A stretch of DNA of 25,030 nt from CAYRJD01 sp964424585 (lineage in GTDB: Bacteria; Actinomycetota; Acidimicrobiia; Acidimicrobiales; Poriferisodalaceae), in assembly GCA_964424585.1 (NCBI GenBank), contig CAYRJD010000067.1, positions 1 through 25,030 on the forward strand. Reading direction: 5' to 3'. The notes under the pieces were generated by a model that searched no databases, was not told where the DNA came from, and saw nothing but the letters and a program-made list of their open reading frames with translations. Below, in pieces: positions 1-7,204 of this stretch. Every line of letters starts with the position of its first letter. Positions within the stretch are counted from its first letter, which is position 1. The translations under genes and the position numbers were made by a program.

Positions 1-4
1 CCAG

Positions 5-985
5 ATGACAACAGCCCAGATGACACTAGGAACTGTCTTGCTGTTTGCCGAGGGCGACGCCTCCGGGCCGTCGGCTCTGACGCTCGAGCTTGCGACCAAG
101 GCGCGCTCCCTAGCGGGCACGGTCGAGGCGTTCACCGTCGGCCACGGCGACGCGATGGCCCAGGCGCTGGGCGCTCACGGGGTCAGCGTCATTCACGACG
201 CGGGCGACGTCGGCGATCACCTCATCGGCCCCCGTGCCGCAGCCGCGCTGGCACAGCACGTCGCCGAGCACAGCCCCGACGCCGTCTTCATGGGTCAGAC
301 GAACGACGGACGCGACACCGCGGCTCGTCTCGCCGTCGCGCTCGATCAGCCGGTGATGACCAACAACGTCGGCGCAACGGTCACCGATGGTCGCCTCGTC
401 ACCGAAGAGCCGATCTTCGGCGGCACCCAAAACATCTTCACCCGCCACAACGCAGACGGCGCCGCCATCGCGCTGTTCCGTCCGAAGAGCTTCGAGGCGC
501 AACCCAGCGGCGGCGGTCCCGCCGAGGTGCGCTCGACGAGCACGCCAGACGTCGGCGCGGCCGGCGCGGCCACCGTCACCGGCCGCTTCGCCGAAGAGCG
601 TTCGGGCCCGCAGCTCGACGACGCCGACGTCGTCGTGTCGGGCGGGCGCGGCCTCGGCTCGGCCGAGGCGTACGAGATGGTCGAGCAGCTGGCCGGCGCG
701 CTGGGCGCGGCCAGCGGCGCGTCGCGCGCCATCGTCGACGCGGGCTGGGTGCCCTATGCCAAGCAGGTCGGCCAGACCGGCAAGGTCGTCAAGCCGACCG
801 TCTACATCGCGTGCGGCATCTCCGGCGCGACGCAGCACTTGGTCGGCATGAAGGGTTCGAAGAACATCATCGCCATCAACAAAGACGAAGACGCACCCAT
901 CTTCGGCGTCGCCGATCTCGGCATCGTCGGCGACGTGCACAAGGTGCTGCCGAAGCTGATCGAAGCGCTCGCGGCGCGCGCCTAG
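5..985 (+). CDS. etfA: Electron transfer flavoprotein, alpha subunit
   Basis: EtfA pairs with EtfB to carry electrons from acyl-CoA dehydrogenases to ETF:quinone oxidoreductase, using FAD bound mainly by the alpha subunit. The 326-aa product has the usual EtfA length. The N-terminal alpha/beta domain is followed from about residue 200 by the FAD-binding domain, with the typical blocks GGRGLGS, VDAGWVPYAKQVGQTGK, CGISGATQHLVGMKGS and AINKDEDAPIF, ending in GDVHKVLPKL. Two ATG starts are possible, at 5 and 20; the first gives the fuller N-terminus. etfB would be expected just upstream, outside the window. It fits the acyl-CoA dehydrogenase at 5354, a likely electron donor. The next gene is convergent. 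Family assignment is very secure; only the exact start is uncertain. Confidence 0.95.
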   Translation: MTTAQMTLGTVLLFAEGDASGPSALTLELATKARSLAGTVEAFTVGHGDAMAQALGAHGVSVIHDAGDVGDHLIGPRAAAALAQHVAEHSPDAVFMGQTNDGRDTAARLAVALDQPVMTNNVGATVTDGRLVTEEPIFGGTQNIFTRHNADGAAIALFRPKSFEAQPSGGGPAEVRSTSTPDVGAAGAATVTGRFAEERSGPQLDDADVVVSGGRGLGSAEAYEMVEQLAGALGAASGASRAIVDAGWVPYAKQVGQTGKVVKPTVYIACGISGATQHLVGMKGSKNIIAINKDEDAPIFGVADLGIVGDVHKVLPKLIEALAARA

Positions 986-1013
986 TCGAACCTAAACGCA
1001 GTTAGACGTCGAG

Positions 1014-1748
1014 CTAGACGAGCGGCCAGGGCCAGCTGTGGCCGCCCTCGTCGTCAGGAAACTCGCCGCGGCGCAAAAGCCAGCGCGCCCGAGCCGCCAG
1101 CGCCTCGGCCTCTTCGTCGCTCAGCCACGGCGACAGGCGCGCGGGCGGCCCGCTCGCCAGCTGCTCTAGCGACGCGCACGCGCGCTTGTTGAAGCGCTCG
1201 CCGGCGAAGTCCCAGATGACCGTGCGCAGCTTGCCTTCGGCCGCGAAGCACAGCCCCTGGTCGATGCCGTAGACCCGCCCCCAGCGCGACAACAAGCAGT
1301 GACCCGACTTGCGGTCGGTGTTGTTGGCGACCAGGTCGAACAGGCAGATCGTTCGCAGGTCGTCGGTGAGCTTGGGTTGTTCGGCGAGCGTGAAGTAGTG
1401 CTGGGCAAAGTCGGCATCGATGAAGAGCTGCAGCGAGCCGGGCCCGTGCGGGCCGTCACGCTCGACCGTCGGAGGAATGACGCCCCAGCCCATCGCCTCT
1501 GACAGCTCGAACGCGGCGACCTCACGACGCCCGAGCCCGGCAGGAAAGTCCCACAGCGGGCGTTCCCCTTTTGTCGGCTTGTAGATCGCGGCGGTGCTGG
1601 TGCGCTCGTGGGTGACGATGGCGAGCAGCGTCGCGTTCGACGCTTGCGGCATTCGGCCCAGCACGTCGATCTCGCCGTGACGCAGCACCTCTAGCGAGCG
1701 TTCGGTTGAGCCGGCGATCGACAGGTCGAGCGTGGGCGCTTCGGGCAC
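1014..1748 (-). CDS. SCO1664 family protein (PI3/4-kinase-like fold)
   Basis: This is the third gene of a conserved actinobacterial trio whose biochemical role is unknown to me. I chose the GTG at 1748, three bases after the DUF3090 stop, giving 244 aa. The longer reading frame back to 1859 only adds an Arg/Pro-rich shadow of DUF3090. Kinase-like features are AIYKPTKGERPLWDFP (Lys58 as possible nucleotide contact), the catalytic-loop-like NNTDRKSGH at 142-150 and the metal-loop-like GIDQGLCF at 161-168. This pattern recalls phosphatidylinositol 3/4-kinase-like folds, though the substrate need not be a lipid. Tight packing with DUF3090 and the phosphomutase says the three act together. Family call is confident; activity is inference. 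Confidence 0.86.
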   Translation of the reverse strand: MPEAPTLDLSIAGSTERSLEVLRHGEIDVLGRMPQASNATLLAIVTHERTSTAAIYKPTKGERPLWDFPAGLGRREVAAFELSEAMGWGVIPPTVERDGPHGPGSLQLFIDADFAQHYFTLAEQPKLTDDLRTICLFDLVANNTDRKSGHCLLSRWGRVYGIDQGLCFAAEGKLRTVIWDFAGERFNKRACASLEQLASGPPARLSPWLSDEEAEALAARARWLLRRGEFPDDEGGHSWPWPLV

Positions 1749-1750
1749 CT

Positions 1751-2248
1751 CTACGGCAGGCCGGGCCGGTGGCCGTTGCTCTGGGCCAGCTCGCGTCCGT
1801 CTCGCACGACGTCCGCAGCGTTGGTGACGAAGGCGGCCGCCTGGTTGGCGTTCAGCCACACCACCGCCGCCGCGCCCGTCTCGTTGTCGGGGTCGTAGTC
1901 GTCGGCCGTCTCGCTGATCGGTTCGTCGGAGTCGCGCAGCACCACGACCACTCGACTCGTCTCCGGGTCGTCGTCGAGCATCAGCCGCAGGCCGACCTGA
2001 CGGACGGCGAACGCGGGCTCTACCGGCTCGACGAGCTGCGTCACCTGCGCGGGCTCGGCCGTGATGCCGTACTCCGACAGCACGTCCGCCAGCGTCGAGG
2101 CGAGCACCACCACGTGCTCTTTCTCGGCCTTCCAGCTCACCACTTCGTCGCCGGTCGTGGCTTGCAGAAAGAAAATTCGCTGGCCCGGCGGGCCAACCGT
2201 GCCCACGCAGAAGGCTTCGATGTCACGGAGTTCGCGAAAGTCATCCAT
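1751..2248 (-). CDS. DUF3090 family protein, lacking the usual C-terminal cysteines
   Basis: A 165-aa actinobacterial protein of unknown function, middle gene of the phosphomutase / DUF3090 / SCO1664 trio. The family hallmark GTVGPPGQRIFFLQA is at residues 16-30, followed by the conserved WKAEKEHVVVLA and an acidic segment DEPISETADDYDPD near the middle. From memory, family members usually end with a small CPxCG...HxC zinc-binding knuckle before a terminal NGYR/NGHR. Here the chain goes from VVRDGRELAQ straight to SNGHRPGLP and has no cysteine there, so the knuckle appears deleted rather than truncated. Its start overlaps the phosphomutase end by 8 nt and its stop is followed within 3 nt by the next GTG, so translation is probably coupled. 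Confidence 0.88.
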   Translation of the reverse strand: MDDFRELRDIEAFCVGTVGPPGQRIFFLQATTGDEVVSWKAEKEHVVVLASTLADVLSEYGITAEPAQVTQLVEPVEPAFAVRQVGLRLMLDDDPETSRVVVVLRDSDEPISETADDYDPDNETGAAAVVWLNANQAAAFVTNAADVVRDGRELAQSNGHRPGLP

Positions 2249-2882
2249 TTGATTTCCTGTCGTGAGGTAGAGCGGAAGTGTTGTTGATGGTCAGCACGGT
2301 TGGCGGACGATTGCCGACCAGCACGGCGCTGACCGAGCACGGAGCCACGACGAAGCGTTGAAACATGTCGAGGTGCGCGCCCGACGCGTGCGCGACGTAC
2401 GCACGAATCGGATCGGCGTGAGTGACCGCGACCACGGTGCGGCCGGGGTGGCTGGCGGCAAGCTCGTTGACGGTCGCGACGATGCGCTTCGACATCTCCG
2501 CGAAGCTCTCGCCGTTCGGGAACGTGAACCCGCTCGGGTAGCGCTGCACCGTCTGCCAGGCAGCCAGCTTGGCGAGCGCGCTCAGCTTGCGTCCCGTCCA
2601 GTCGCCGACGTCGAGTTCGATCAGCCCGTCGTGCGTGACGACCTCGCGGCCAACAGCCCCAGCGATCGGCTCGGCGGTCTGCTGGGCGCGCTCTAGCGGG
2701 CTCGCGTACACGGCTGCAACCCGGCCCGCAGCGGCGATGCGCTCGGCCGCGCTGCGCGCCTGTCGTTGCCCTTCGTCAGAGAGCCCGACGCCAGGCCGTC
2801 GGCCGTACAGCTCGACGCCGGTGGTGGGGGTCTGGCCGTGGCGCACAAGCAAGACGTTGCTCGGCCGTTTCATGCTCGCCAC
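2241..2882 (-). CDS. MSMEG_4193-type putative phosphomutase (histidine phosphatase superfamily)
   Basis: A 213-aa phosphoglycerate-mutase-like protein. The phosphohistidine motif LLVRHGQT is at 11-18 (His15 would carry the phosphate). Then come YGRRPGVGLSDEGQRQA, the second arginine in ASPLERAQQT, an acidic ELDVGDWTG and the second catalytic histidine in AVTHADPIRAY. The natural substrate is unknown. It heads the operon with DUF3090 and the SCO1664-like gene. Two starts are possible, GTG at 2882 and ATG at 2873. GTG 2882 lies 8 nt after a TAGCGT hexamer and would suit a leaderless transcript. It is divergent from groL, its promoter region abutting the CIRCE operator, so heat-shock control could reach it. 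Confidence 0.87.
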   Translation of the reverse strand: MASMKRPSNVLLVRHGQTPTTGVELYGRRPGVGLSDEGQRQARSAAERIAAAGRVAAVYASPLERAQQTAEPIAGAVGREVVTHDGLIELDVGDWTGRKLSALAKLAAWQTVQRYPSGFTFPNGESFAEMSKRIVATVNELAASHPGRTVVAVTHADPIRAYVAHASGAHLDMFQRFVVAPCSVSAVLVGNRPPTVLTINNTSALPHDRKSNG

Positions 2883-2890
2883 TGACGCCG

Positions 2891-2896
2891 ACGCTA
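2891..2896 (-). promoter_or_regulatory. Predicted -10 element (TAGCGT) for the phosphomutase operon
   Basis: On the minus strand TAGCGT matches TAnnnT and ends 8 nt before the GTG at 2882, the spacing expected when transcription starts at the start codon. No convincing -35 is visible. Weak as a single site, stronger because the same geometry recurs at other genes in this window. Confidence 0.4.
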
Positions 2897-2905
2897 ACCA
2901 GTCGG

Positions 2906-2934
2906 TTGCCAGTTAGCACTCTCGCCCTTAGAGT
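2906..2934 (+). promoter_or_regulatory. Predicted groL promoter overlapping CIRCE
   Basis: TTGCCA at 2906-2911 and TAGAGT at 2929-2934 are separated by 17 nt, a good housekeeping-sigma arrangement. The -10 lies across the inner edge of the CIRCE right arm, so HrcA bound there would block polymerase. Transcription would start near 2941, leaving a leader of about 30 nt before the GTG at 2972. Inferred from sequence only. Confidence 0.55.
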
Positions 2935-2939
2935 GCTAA
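2913..2939. promoter_or_regulatory. CIRCE operator (HrcA binding site)
   Basis: TTAGCACTC at 2913-2921 and GAGTGCTAA at 2931-2939 form a perfect 9-bp inverted repeat around a 9-nt spacer, exactly the canonical CIRCE element bound by the heat-shock repressor HrcA. It lies 33 nt upstream of the groL start. HrcA itself is not in the window. Confidence 0.97.
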
Positions 2940-2971
2940 CCCCTTTCCCCTACTGTGCTGGAGGTACAGCC

Positions 2972-4591
2972 GTGGCCAAGATGATTGTGTTCGACGACAC
3001 CGCACGCCGGTCGCTCGAATCAGGAATGAACCAGCTGGCAGACGCCGTGCGCGTCACGCTCGGCCCCAAGGGTCGCAACGTCGTGCTGGACAAGAAGTGG
3101 GGCGCACCCACCATCACCAACGACGGCGTCAGCATCGCCAAAGACATCGAGCTCGAAGACCCGGTCGAAGCGCTGGGCGCTGAGCTGGTGAAAGAGGTCG
3201 CCAAGAAGACCGACGACGTCGCCGGCGACGGCACCACCACCGCGACCGTGCTGGCGTGGACGATGGTGCGTGACGGTCTGCGCAACGTCGCCGCCGGCGC
3301 CAACCCGATGGCCCTCAAGCGGGGCATCGAGGCGGGCGTCGACGCTGCAGTCAAAGCCATCGAGAAGATGTCGATCAGCGTGACCGAGAGCAAAGAGCAG
3401 ATCGCGCAGGTCGGCGCCATCTCGGCAGCCGATCAAGAGATCGGCAAGCTCATCAGCGACTGCTTCGACCGGGTCGGCAAAGACGGCGTCATCACCGTCG
3501 AAGACTCACAGACGTTCGGCCTAGAGATGGACTTGGTCGAGGGCATGCGCTTCGACAAGGGCTACATCTCGCCCTACTTCGTCACCGACGCCGAACGCCA
3601 AGAGGCCGTGCTCGACGACCCTTACCTGTTGTTCGTGCAGGGCAAGGTCGGCGCGGTGCGTGACGTGCTGCCGGTGCTCGAAAAGGTGACTCAGTCAGGC
3701 AAGCCGCTCGTCGTGATCGCCGAAGACGTCGAGGGCGAGGCGCTGGCCACCATCGTGGTCAACAAGATTCGCGGCACGTTCAAGAGCGTCGCGATCAAGG
3801 CACCCGGCTTCGGTGACCGCCGCAAGGCGATGCTCGCCGACATGGCGATCCTCACCGGCGGCCAGGTCATCAGCGAAGACGTCGGGCTCAAGTTGGAGAA
3901 CACCACGCTCGACCTGCTGGGCACAGCCCGCCGGGTGATCGTCACCAAAGACGAAACCACCATCGTCGAGGGCGCCGGCAGCGAAGACGAGGTCGCCGGT
4001 CGCATCGAGCAGATCAAGCGCGAGATCGACAACACCGACTCCGACTACGACCGCGAGAAGCTCCAAGAGCGGCTCGCCAAGCTGCACGGCGGCGTCGCCG
4101 TGCTGAAGGTGGGGGCGGCTACCGAGGTCGAGCTGAAAGAGAAAAAGCACCGCATCGAAGACGCGGTCAGCACCACCAAGGCAGCCATCGAAGCTGGCGT
4201 GGTCGCGGGCGGCGGCGTGACGCTGCTGCGAGCCGAAGACGCGGTGCGCAAGGCCGCCAAGAAGCTCGACGACGACGCGGCGACCGGCGCGAAGATGGTC
4301 GCCGACTGCTTGGCCGCGCCGCTCAAGCAGATCGCCGAAAACGCGGGTGCCGAAGGCGGCGTCGTGGCTGCGAAGGTGCGCGAGCTAGACGGCTCGACGG
4401 GGTTCAACGCCGCGACCGGCAAGTACGAAGACTTGGTAAAGGCTGGCGTCATCGACGCCGCGAAGGTCACGCTCTCTGCGCTGCAGAACGCGGCGTCGAT
4501 TGCGGCGCTGTTCCTCACGACCGAAGCGGTCATCGTCGACCAGCCCGACGACAGCCCGGGTGCTCCTGACATGGGAGACATGGACTTCTAG
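2972..4591 (+). CDS. groL: 60-kDa chaperonin GroEL
   Basis: GroEL forms the double-ring ATP-driven folding chamber in the cytoplasm with GroES. I chose GTG 2972 (539 aa, MAKMIVFDDTARRSL...) over an in-frame upstream ATG at 2906. It has a GGAGG ribosome site at 2960-2964, 7 nt upstream, and the upstream ATG lies inside the promoter/CIRCE region. ATP-binding landmarks are LGPKGRNVVLD (30-40), DGVSIAKDI and GDGTTTATVL (from 85); the equatorial ATPase region KKHRIEDA and VAGGGVTLLRA are also present. The tail ends DMGDMDF, close to the Gly-Met tail of housekeeping actinobacterial GroEL2 and unlike the His-rich GroEL1 tail. No groES is adjacent. CIRCE upstream indicates HrcA repression. Confidence 0.97.
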   Translation: MAKMIVFDDTARRSLESGMNQLADAVRVTLGPKGRNVVLDKKWGAPTITNDGVSIAKDIELEDPVEALGAELVKEVAKKTDDVAGDGTTTATVLAWTMVRDGLRNVAAGANPMALKRGIEAGVDAAVKAIEKMSISVTESKEQIAQVGAISAADQEIGKLISDCFDRVGKDGVITVEDSQTFGLEMDLVEGMRFDKGYISPYFVTDAERQEAVLDDPYLLFVQGKVGAVRDVLPVLEKVTQSGKPLVVIAEDVEGEALATIVVNKIRGTFKSVAIKAPGFGDRRKAMLADMAILTGGQVISEDVGLKLENTTLDLLGTARRVIVTKDETTIVEGAGSEDEVAGRIEQIKREIDNTDSDYDREKLQERLAKLHGGVAVLKVGAATEVELKEKKHRIEDAVSTTKAAIEAGVVAGGGVTLLRAEDAVRKAAKKLDDDAATGAKMVADCLAAPLKQIAENAGAEGGVVAAKVRELDGSTGFNAATGKYEDLVKAGVIDAAKVTLSALQNAASIAALFLTTEAVIVDQPDDSPGAPDMGDMDF

Positions 4592-4606
4592 CGCGCACGG
4601 TCTATT

Positions 4607-4624
4607 GGGCCGCTAGCGCGGCTC
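4607..4624 (+). terminator. Possible groL terminator hairpin
   Basis: GCCGC (4609-4613) and GCGGC (4618-4622) pair around a TAGC loop, extended by one G-U and one G-C pair. It lies 15 nt after the groL stop. No U-run follows, so it would be a U-poor hairpin of the kind often proposed in actinobacteria. It immediately precedes the predicted -10 of the next gene. Confidence 0.3.
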
Positions 4625-4630
4625 TAGCCT
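4625..4630 (+). promoter_or_regulatory. Predicted -10 element (TAGCCT) for chdC
   Basis: TAGCCT ends 7 nt before the ATG at 4638, consistent with a leaderless transcript. A GAGG between them could instead act as a ribosome site, so the two readings compete. Confidence 0.35.
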
Positions 4631-4637
4631 GAGGCCG

Positions 4638-5330
4638 ATGAGCGGGCCTCACGTGGTCACCACCAACACTGGCATCTGCGTGCTGCACCTGTTTCACAAG
4701 GTGCCCGCTCCCGACGCGCCCAGCTCTTGGCGGGCCGACGTCAGCGCGCTCGTCGAGAGCTTCGTCGACGACGAGCACCAGCTGGTCTTGGCCGCGATGC
4801 TCGGCCACAAGTGCGACGTCGGTTTCATGGCGCTCGGCCCAGACGTGTGGCGGCTGCGGAACTTACAGCGCGATCTCGCCAACGCGGGCCTCGTTCTCGT
4901 CGACAGCTACGTGTCGATGACCGAGGTGTCCGAATACGCGGCTGGCTTGCCGAAAGAGATGCTCTCCGAGCGCCTCCACCCGAGGCTGCCGCCTGAGGGC
5001 AAGCGAGCGTTCTGCTTCTACCCGATGTCGAAGCGTCGCGCGGTGGGCGCTAACTGGTTCCGGCTCGACTACGACGAACGCCGCGACTTGATGTACGAGC
5101 ACGGCACCAGCGGCCGCAAGTTCAAGGGGCGCATCGTTCAGGTCATCACCGGCTCAACCGGGGTCGACGATTACGAGTGGGGCGTGACGCTGTTCGGCGA
5201 GCACCTAGACGACCTGAAGGAGGTCGTCTACACGATGCGCTACGACGAGGCGTCTGCGGTCTACGCCGAGTTCGGCTCGTTCTACACCGGCCTCGTCGAT
5301 GAGCCCGACGCGATACTGAAGCACCTGTAG
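4638..5330 (+). CDS. chdC: Coproheme decarboxylase (HemQ/ChdC, chlorite-dismutase family)
   Basis: Catalyses the last step of the coproporphyrin-dependent haem pathway of Gram-positive bacteria, oxidatively decarboxylating coproheme III to haem b with peroxide. The 230-aa protein has the Dyp/chlorite-dismutase-like fold in the actinobacterial version. Tyr128 in FCFYPMSKRR (125-134) matches the catalytic tyrosine, with Lys132 beside it, and His155 in LMYEHGTSGRKF matches the proximal haem ligand. TGSTGVDDYEWGVTLF (171-186) and the end MRYDEASAVYAEFGSFYTG are strongly conserved family blocks. It is not a true chlorite dismutase by these features. No other haem genes are in view. It is followed 23 nt later by the acyl-CoA dehydrogenase. 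Confidence 0.93.
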   Translation: MSGPHVVTTNTGICVLHLFHKVPAPDAPSSWRADVSALVESFVDDEHQLVLAAMLGHKCDVGFMALGPDVWRLRNLQRDLANAGLVLVDSYVSMTEVSEYAAGLPKEMLSERLHPRLPPEGKRAFCFYPMSKRRAVGANWFRLDYDERRDLMYEHGTSGRKFKGRIVQVITGSTGVDDYEWGVTLFGEHLDDLKEVVYTMRYDEASAVYAEFGSFYTGLVDEPDAILKHL

Positions 5331-5353
5331 CGCCACAAAAGGGGGTACCAGCT

Positions 5354-7183
5354 ATGGCCAACTACACCGCACCCGTCACCGACATGATGTTCGTGCTCGA
5401 GCACATCGCCGGTCTCGCCGAGTTGGCGACGTTCGACCGGTTCGCCGACGCCGAGCTCGACGTCGTGCGCGACCTGCTCGATGAAGCGGGCAAGTTCATG
5501 TCAGCCGAGCTGGCGCCGCTCAATGAGACCGGCGACCGCGAAGGCCTGCGCTACGACGACGGACGCATTCACCACCCCGACGGCTTCGCGGAGGCGTACG
5601 GCAAGTTCGCCGCGAGCGGCTGGAACGGGATGGGCTTCCCGCCTGAGTTCGGCGGAGGCGGCATGCCGTGGTGCGTCGGGCTGGCCGTTCAAGAGATGCT
5701 GACCGCGGCGAACATGGCGTTCAGCCTCTGCCCGCTGCTCACCCAGGGCGCGGTCGACGCGTTGTTGCACCACGCAGACGAAGAGCTGGCCGCGACCTAC
5801 CTAGAGAAGATGATCAGCGGCGAGTGGTCGGGCACGATGAACCTGACCGAGCCGCACGCTGGCTCTGACGTCGGCGCGCTCACCACCAAAGCCGAGCCGC
5901 AGCCCGATGGCAGCTACCGCATCTTCGGCACCAAGATTTTCATCACCTACGGCGAGCACGAGCTGGCAGACAACATCATCCACCTCGTGCTCGCCCGCAC
6001 GCCGGGCGCGCCGGTTGGCACGCGGGGCATCAGCCTGTTTTTGGTGCCGAAGTTCATCGTCAATGCCGACGGCAGCCTCGGCGACCGCAACGACCTCAAG
6101 GCCGTTTCGACCGAGCACAAGATCGGCATTCACGCCAGCCCGACGTGCGTGATGAGCTACGGCGACGACGGAGCCGGTGCGGTCGGCTACATGGTCGGCC
6201 CGGAGTGCGGTGGCATGCGAGCGATGTTCACGATGATGAACAACGCCCGGCTGTCGGTGGGCTTACAGGGGCTGTCGCTGACGTCGCGGGCGTACCAGCA
6301 GGCGCGCGACTACGCGCTGGAGCGCAAGCAGGGCAAGGCCCTCGGCGCCGAGCTTGAGAGCGGCGAGAGTTCGCCCATCGTCGATCACGCGGATGTGCGA
6401 CGAATGCTGATGACGATGCGCGCCAACGAAGAAGCGATGCGCGGCTTGATGTACGCGAACGCCGCCGCGCTCGACCGTCGGGTGGGCGAGAGCGGCGAAG
6501 CCGCCGAGGCGGCCGACATGCTGGCGTCGCTGCTGACTCCCGTCGCCAAGGGCTGGGGCACCGACGTGGGCGTCGAGATGACGTCGCTCGGCGTGCAGGT
6601 GCACGGCGGAATGGGCTACGTCGAAGAGACCGGCGCGGCGCAGCACTGGCGCGACATTCGCATCGCGCCGATCTACGAGGGCACCAACGGCATTCAGGCG
6701 GCCGACCTGGCGTTCCGCAAGCTGCCGCTCGCCGGCGGCGACGTGGTCGCCGGCTACGTCGGCACGATGGGCGAGCTAGCGGGCGATCTTGCTAGCAGGC
6801 AGTCTGGCGGCGACGAGGCGCTGAGCGTCATCGGCCGCCAGCTATCCGACGCGGTCGGCGTGCTCACCGAAGCGGCCACGTACGTCGGCAAGCAGCTGAC
6901 CGCCGACTTGAACGACGTGGCTGCCGCGTCGTCGCCGCTGCTGCGAATCTTCGGCGTGGTCGCGGGCGGCTACTACTTGGCGCTCGGTGCCAAAGCCGCC
7001 GCCACGCTGCTGGCCGAAACCGACGGCGCGGGCACCGCCGACTACGGCGCCGACTTTCTGGCCGACAAGATCACCACCGCGCGGTTTTACGCCGAGCACA
7101 TTCTGCCGACCGCCGCGGGCCACCTCAGCGCCACCATCGCCGGGGCGAACGACCTGTTCGCCATCGACGCCAGCCGCCTCTAG
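5354..7183 (+). CDS. Long-form acyl-CoA dehydrogenase (FadE5/DmdC type)
   Basis: FAD enzyme that introduces the 2,3-double bond in acyl-CoA and passes electrons to ETF. At 609 aa it is the long type, with an extra N-terminal segment and a C-terminal domain of the acetyl-CoA-dehydrogenase-like kind after residue ~465. Motifs in order: GFPPEFGG (94-101), MNLTEPHAGSDVGAL (162-176, FAD contact), GTKIFITYG, QVHGGMGYVEE (415-425) and IYEGTNGIQA with Glu442 as the likely catalytic base. The same architecture is used by DmdC, 3-methylmercaptopropionyl-CoA dehydrogenase, and by mycobacterial FadE5, so the substrate cannot be fixed from sequence. A GGGGG stretch serves as ribosome site before the ATG. 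It probably donates electrons to the EtfA at 5-985. Confidence 0.93.
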   Translation: MANYTAPVTDMMFVLEHIAGLAELATFDRFADAELDVVRDLLDEAGKFMSAELAPLNETGDREGLRYDDGRIHHPDGFAEAYGKFAASGWNGMGFPPEFGGGGMPWCVGLAVQEMLTAANMAFSLCPLLTQGAVDALLHHADEELAATYLEKMISGEWSGTMNLTEPHAGSDVGALTTKAEPQPDGSYRIFGTKIFITYGEHELADNIIHLVLARTPGAPVGTRGISLFLVPKFIVNADGSLGDRNDLKAVSTEHKIGIHASPTCVMSYGDDGAGAVGYMVGPECGGMRAMFTMMNNARLSVGLQGLSLTSRAYQQARDYALERKQGKALGAELESGESSPIVDHADVRRMLMTMRANEEAMRGLMYANAAALDRRVGESGEAAEAADMLASLLTPVAKGWGTDVGVEMTSLGVQVHGGMGYVEETGAAQHWRDIRIAPIYEGTNGIQAADLAFRKLPLAGGDVVAGYVGTMGELAGDLASRQSGGDEALSVIGRQLSDAVGVLTEAATYVGKQLTADLNDVAAASSPLLRIFGVVAGGYYLALGAKAAATLLAETDGAGTADYGADFLADKITTARFYAEHILPTAAGHLSATIAGANDLFAIDASRL

Positions 7184-7204
7184 GCGCAACCGCTCGCTTC
7201 ACCT

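Noticed and set aside
1749..1859. N-terminal extension of the SCO1664-like protein to 281 aa
   Set aside because: The added residues are an Arg/Pro-rich shadow of the DUF3090 gene on the same strand; the GTG at 1748 just after the DUF3090 stop is the better start.
2906..2971. GroEL starting at ATG 2906
   Set aside because: That stretch is the promoter and CIRCE element, and the added 22 residues do not resemble a GroEL N-terminus.
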